This document shows positions 60,321-64,000 of a stretch of DNA of 64,000 nucleotides, piece by piece. The translations under genes and the position numbers were made by a program. The notes beneath the pieces are model-generated. The model saw only the letters and a list, made by a program, of their open reading frames with translations. It was not told the origin of the DNA and made no database searches. Position 1 is the stretch's first letter. The number at the start of each line of letters is the position of its first letter. Origin of the DNA: Melanopsichium pennsylvanicum (taxonomy: Eukaryota > Basidiomycota > Ustilaginomycetes > Ustilaginales); assembly GCA_900208305.1 (NCBI GenBank), contig OAPG01000005.1:682001-746000 (forward strand). Direction: 5' to 3'.

Positions 60321-62465
60321 ATGTCCACCATCAAAAGGAAGGCCAGCACATCTCCCGCCCCGTCTGCTACATCCCAAGATGCCGCTATAATCGACATCCA
60401 AGAGCCAGCGCAACATCTTCAACCACCGCACAAGCGCACTGCACTGTCGACATCGACCAAAGGTGCACTCCGAAATCTCCCACTCAAAACCCTCGAAACC
60501 TTGTTACCTCTCCAGAAGAAACAATGTCTATATACCCTCGTAGGTGGGCTTCCACCTGTCCCTTCAACCTCAATCTCCACCTTCTCCTCCAAAGACCAGC
60601 GTGTCGCATCCACATTGACGCTCGCACCCAGCAATGAGGCAGACGACAATGCAGATGCAGATGCATCGGTCTTCAACCCCACCTCATCCATCACCACCAA
60701 AGACAAGGTCAACGATGACGTCAGAACGGCCGCGTCAGTCTGCGTTGGATTGGAAGAAGAATGGTACAACCTTCACACAATGCTTCATGCCACCGTCGTC
60801 AACGCAGAGTCGAATAGTGCTTTGCTCATTGGCGCCGCTGGTTCTGGCAAGTCTCTTCTCGTCGATTCTGTTCTTCGATCCATTTCACAACAAGTTACAT
60901 CCTCCAAGAACAGCACGCGCGCACCAGGAGGAGGAGGAGGTGGGAATGAAAAGCCCTATTATCACGTCCACTTGGCAGGATCTATACAGATCAATGATAG
61001 GTCTGCGATGAAGGAGATGGCTCAACAGCTGATATTACAGGGAGCGTTTACAGAAGATGATGTATCGGATGCAATGGATGAACAGCAACAAAGTCTTTCG
61101 AATCAAGAAGATCCTTCTTCGACCCAACGTACAGGTGGTGCAGATCACGTCTTTGGAGGAGACAGTTCAGATGATGACGATGATGACACTCCTGCGAATC
61201 TGTTGACGCAGAATGACAACGAAGAGGCAGAAATTCAGGATGAATTGGCAAATGCAATCCTTTCTTCCTTGAACAACATCATCGGTCATATCATCAACCT
61301 TCTCTCGTCCAACACCACCAAAGATTCTAAAACTTCGCGCAAACCTCTGCTTATCACGTTGGACAATTTTGATCTATTTACGGCACGACCTAGACAAGCG
61401 ATGCTGTATTGTTTGTTGGACGCGGTTCAAGCAGCGAGTTACGGCGCGGGTTTGGCGGTGGTAGGGATGACAGGTAGGGTGGATAGTGTAGATCTTTTGG
61501 AGAAGAGGGTCAAGAGTCGATTTTCCCATCGCATCTTGCATGTTCGACCGCCCAGCAGCTTCAACGTGTTTGAGAGGATTCTGAGAAACGCCCTTGCGCC
61601 TCTATCCTCACCGCTCGAGGAAAAATACAGGTCGAAGATGGGGGAAGGGCAGGTGCAGAATTTTGTAGCAGCATGGGAAAAGGATGTGGCAAGTTTGTTC
61701 GACAATGTGCATTTCAAAGAGGTGTTGAAAGGTGTTTATGAACTTGGCAATGATGTAAGGATGGCGTTCAGGATTGTGGTTCCGACACTTTCGAGCATGT
61801 CGGTTTTAGAACCGATTTTTTCTTTACCGGCGTTGTTGAGTACAGTGAGTACCGAGGTAGGGGAAGGTATGTTGCACGTGTTGCGGGATTTGACCGAACC
61901 GGAAATGGCATTGTTGATAGCGGTTAAGCATTTGCAAACTCGAGATCGGCAGGTATTTAATTTCGAAATGTGTTTTGATGAGTTACGACGATTTGCTGCT
62001 AGAGATGGTAGAGAGAGACAAGCGGTTAGTACAGGAGCTAAACGACTCAACCATATCATTGATGACAAAGGTAATGATAATGAGATTGATGATGATGATG
62101 CTGATGGTGGTGGTGGTGGTGATGTTGGTAATGATGGGATTTTGTCAGGATCGGCGGTGAGTACACCTTTTTATGCTGATAGGAAAATTGCGTTGATGTG
62201 CTTCCATAGTTTGGTATTGTTGGAAATCTTTTTGCCTGAAAATCATGTCTCGACCTTAACGATTGCCAATCCAGTGGCGAGACCTTCAGTCTCATCATCA
62301 CCTTTTGCAAGTATGGGCAGATCTAACCAAAACACTATCAGAAAAGAATTTTGCAAAGTTAGATGCATCCTTTCAACTTTCAACATCCTTCAAGCTGTAA
62401 AAGATAAAAGTAGATCTCTTCCACTTAGTTCATCTTTAGTCAAATGGGCCAGCTCTCATGGTTAG
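60321..62465 (+). CDS. orc4: Origin recognition complex subunit 4 (Orc4)
   Basis: The protein has 714 residues from the ATG at 60321 (MSTIKRKAS); the frame extends upstream only to a GTG. An AAA+ domain carries Walker A GAAGSGKSLL (about residues 171-180). The Walker B region reads LLITLDNFDLF (about 343-353), where Asn stands at the place of the usual Glu. The Orc4-specific block GMTGRVDSVDLLEKRVKSRF holds the arginine-finger region that serves the neighbouring Orc1 ATP site. A C-terminal winged-helix region follows. The protein is longer than human ORC4 (436) because of an N-terminal extension and acidic/Gly-rich inserts (about 225-310 and 605-640). It is a single exon next to the LTR cluster. 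Confidence 0.9.
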   Translation: MSTIKRKASTSPAPSATSQDAAIIDIQEPAQHLQPPHKRTALSTSTKGALRNLPLKTLETLLPLQKKQCLYTLVGGLPPVPSTSISTFSSKDQRVASTLTLAPSNEADDNADADASVFNPTSSITTKDKVNDDVRTAASVCVGLEEEWYNLHTMLHATVVNAESNSALLIGAAGSGKSLLVDSVLRSISQQVTSSKNSTRAPGGGGGGNEKPYYHVHLAGSIQINDRSAMKEMAQQLILQGAFTEDDVSDAMDEQQQSLSNQEDPSSTQRTGGADHVFGGDSSDDDDDDTPANLLTQNDNEEAEIQDELANAILSSLNNIIGHIINLLSSNTTKDSKTSRKPLLITLDNFDLFTARPRQAMLYCLLDAVQAASYGAGLAVVGMTGRVDSVDLLEKRVKSRFSHRILHVRPPSSFNVFERILRNALAPLSSPLEEKYRSKMGEGQVQNFVAAWEKDVASLFDNVHFKEVLKGVYELGNDVRMAFRIVVPTLSSMSVLEPIFSLPALLSTVSTEVGEGMLHVLRDLTEPEMALLIAVKHLQTRDRQVFNFEMCFDELRRFAARDGRERQAVSTGAKRLNHIIDDKGNDNEIDDDDADGGGGGDVGNDGILSGSAVSTPFYADRKIALMCFHSLVLLEIFLPENHVSTLTIANPVARPSVSSSPFASMGRSNQNTIRKEFCKVRCILSTFNILQAVKDKSRSLPLSSSLVKWASSHG

Positions 62466-62681
62466 CCAAGAAAAAATTCACTACTTTCATTCAATCAAAT
62501 CAAATCAACCATGCAAGCAAGCAAGCAGCCTTTTCGATCAGCATCATGCTCTGAAACTAATCAAGAAAGAGTAGTGAAACACCAGCACATAAAGAACAAG
62601 GCACAAGAAGATTTTGAAATCTTAATTTGACCATGACATGATGCGTAAGGGAAAACATAATTCTTTTAAAAAGGCGTGCCG

Positions 62682-64000
62682 CTATGCAAAAGGCGGCACA
62701 AGCGGAACCCAATCATTCGACCCCCTCAACCCATTCAACCTTCTCGCCATGACCTTGATCGTCGTCTTGATCGCGCTCACATCCGAATCTCCGTCACCCA
62801 ATCCTCTGTCCATCAACACCCTCAACTGGTCACACAGTTGAAACCACCGCGCTGAAGCTTTTGTGACATCCTCCATGACCGGGCATCTATTCAAGTAATG
62901 GAACGCTCCACCGCAGATGATGCATGTCTGAGCGCTGACAAAGAACGGCGCCTCTTCGTCCTCGCCATCATCGTCAAGCGCATTGGAAGAAGAGGAAGGA
63001 GTGAACACGCCAGCTCCAACGGGAGAAGGCGAAGGAGAAAGAGCAATAGACGAGCGGGGTGAGCCTCCGATACTTGATCGAGAAGATTTGATCCTGGGCT
63101 TGCGGCGCGTCACAGCAACATCGAGGTTGAGTTTGCTCAAATCCTTCTTCGATACATCGACACGCATGGGTGAACCACCAGAGAAGGCAGACAGACGCGA
63201 AAGCGCGGCAGCCACTCTGTTCGATTTCACTTGTGAAGCGCTCGGTGTCGATGCCGAGGGTGTAGGAGACGATGCAGCCGCAGAGGGGACCGAGGTGGGT
63301 GGACCCATGACATCGGGATCGACAAACTCTGCTGATCGAGGCATGCCCGAGTGGATCGAAAGCTTGGCTGGACCATACACTGGCTTTGGACCCTTTTCAT
63401 CGAGGAAATTCTGCACGATCAACATTAGGTTCGGCGAAGCAGTTGATAAAGGATTGGAAGTGCAGAGCTGTGCGATCTTGGTCAATTCTGCATCGCCACG
63501 AACGACGATACGACTCAACCATACTGCTGATCGTAATGGGTCCCTCAGAACGTCCACCGCGGCTCCACTCGTCTGAGGTTCTGGTGGGGGGAGAGCAACG
63601 TTTCTGCTCGAAGGCGGGGAATCGGCAACCTCGATCGCCCTGGGCGGTGGCTTGCCCATACGCGCCTTGTTCCATTCTTCGATGGCCGCTTTCCAAGGTT
63701 GCTGATCCTTCGGTTTACGAAGAGCCAACACCATGTACGTGGCGGTTCGCAGCAGAAGTTCTCGGATCTTTCGCCAGTCGAGAGCGATAGCTCCACCATG
63801 AGGAAGTGCCAGGATTTCGGGTGGGACGTTGTCTTCCGGAATAATGCTGAAAGCTGCTTCGAAGAGATCTCGAGGAACACTGAACGTCTGCATGTAGTAA
63901 TTGATGTGTGTCTGTGTCAGCTGGAAGCGCATGTGCGGCGGCGCCAGATCGGGCCCTTCGCCGGTGAGCGACCTGGCGGCAACGTCGAGACCAAAGTCGC
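62682..64000 (-). CDS. C-terminal part of a large protein with CCHC knuckle
   Basis: The minus-strand frame is open from the stop at 62682 through the right edge. The first ATG in view (63932) is internal, since in-frame codons continue upstream (DFGLDVAARSLTGEGPDLAPPH). About 439 residues are visible: an ordered helical segment (residues about 20-130, with TQTHINYYMQTF and EILALPHGGAIALDWRKI), a Ser/Pro-rich disordered stretch, then CIICGGAFHYLNRC near the end, which fits a C-x2-C-x4-H-x4-C zinc knuckle. Zinc knuckles bind nucleic acid or protein. I do not recognise the family from this part; the main domains probably lie outside the window. Confidence 0.7.
   Translation of the reverse strand, partial: DFGLDVAARSLTGEGPDLAPPHMRFQLTQTHINYYMQTFSVPRDLFEAAFSIIPEDNVPPEILALPHGGAIALDWRKIRELLLRTATYMVLALRKPKDQQPWKAAIEEWNKARMGKPPPRAIEVADSPPSSRNVALPPPEPQTSGAAVDVLRDPLRSAVWLSRIVVRGDAELTKIAQLCTSNPLSTASPNLMLIVQNFLDEKGPKPVYGPAKLSIHSGMPRSAEFVDPDVMGPPTSVPSAAASSPTPSASTPSASQVKSNRVAAALSRLSAFSGGSPMRVDVSKKDLSKLNLDVAVTRRKPRIKSSRSSIGGSPRSSIALSPSPSPVGAGVFTPSSSSNALDDDGEDEEAPFFVSAQTCIICGGAFHYLNRCPVMEDVTKASARWFQLCDQLRVLMDRGLGDGDSDVSAIKTTIKVMARRLNGLRGSNDWVPLVPPFA

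Overview
The window is nuclear DNA of a smut fungus, most likely one of the Ustilaginaceae (Ustilago/Sporisorium group). This is an inference from gene content and gene style: compact and intron-poor, with most proteins encoded in one long exon. The few introns are short, with GTAAGT/GTAAGC-type donors and CAG/TAG acceptors. Serine/alanine/threonine-rich low-complexity tracts are common. I cannot name the species from sequence alone.

Layout, left to right. A large GATA zinc-finger protein is cut by the left edge (1-4135). It is followed by a type II membrane protein with a heparinase II/III-like ectodomain (5945-8578), a Baeyer-Villiger-type flavin monooxygenase (9681-11447) and the mitochondrial translocase subunit Tim17 (12312-12809). 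Next come exocyst Sec5 (minus), a PA28-gamma-type proteasome activator (plus) and a full-length ABCC/Yor1-type ABC transporter (minus, 17579-22396). After a 2.5 kb gene-free stretch lie Npl4 (24942-27128), a secreted cysteine-rich protein built from two copies of one module (27631-28608) and an RRM nucleolar protein (minus). Then follow a three-exon Tim8, a two-exon tetraspan membrane protein, a small mitochondrial membrane protein (minus), complex I subunit NDUFV1/51 kDa (minus) and an MFS sugar porter (minus). A Cdc7/SepH-type septation kinase with a long C-terminal region occupies 40524-45635. It is followed by an aldo-keto reductase (minus), Elongator subunit Elp4, a secreted ferritin-like protein (minus), Utp11 (minus), a 5S rRNA gene (minus) and a three-exon Cox11.

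From about 56.4 to 60.2 kb the character changes. Three copies of a ~288-bp LTR lie in mixed orientation, one of them a solo LTR flanked by a perfect 5-bp target duplication. There are also eroded coding remnants, a perfect 14-bp inverted repeat and a 53-bp tandem repeat next to a TATA motif. Many differences between LTR copies are CpG to TpG/CpA, as expected from methylation decay or a RIP-like process. The window ends with Orc4 (60321-62465) and the C-terminal part of a large protein with a CCHC knuckle, cut by the right edge.

The genes do not form one pathway. Most are housekeeping, with a recurring mitochondrial theme (Tim17, Tim8, NDUFV1, Cox11 and one small membrane protein). The least conventional items are the two-module cysteine-rich secreted protein, a probable alternative C-terminus of the sugar porter, the inverted LTR cluster and the nuclear-type PA28 activator. 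I found no CRISPR array, biosynthetic cluster or tRNA gene by eye.
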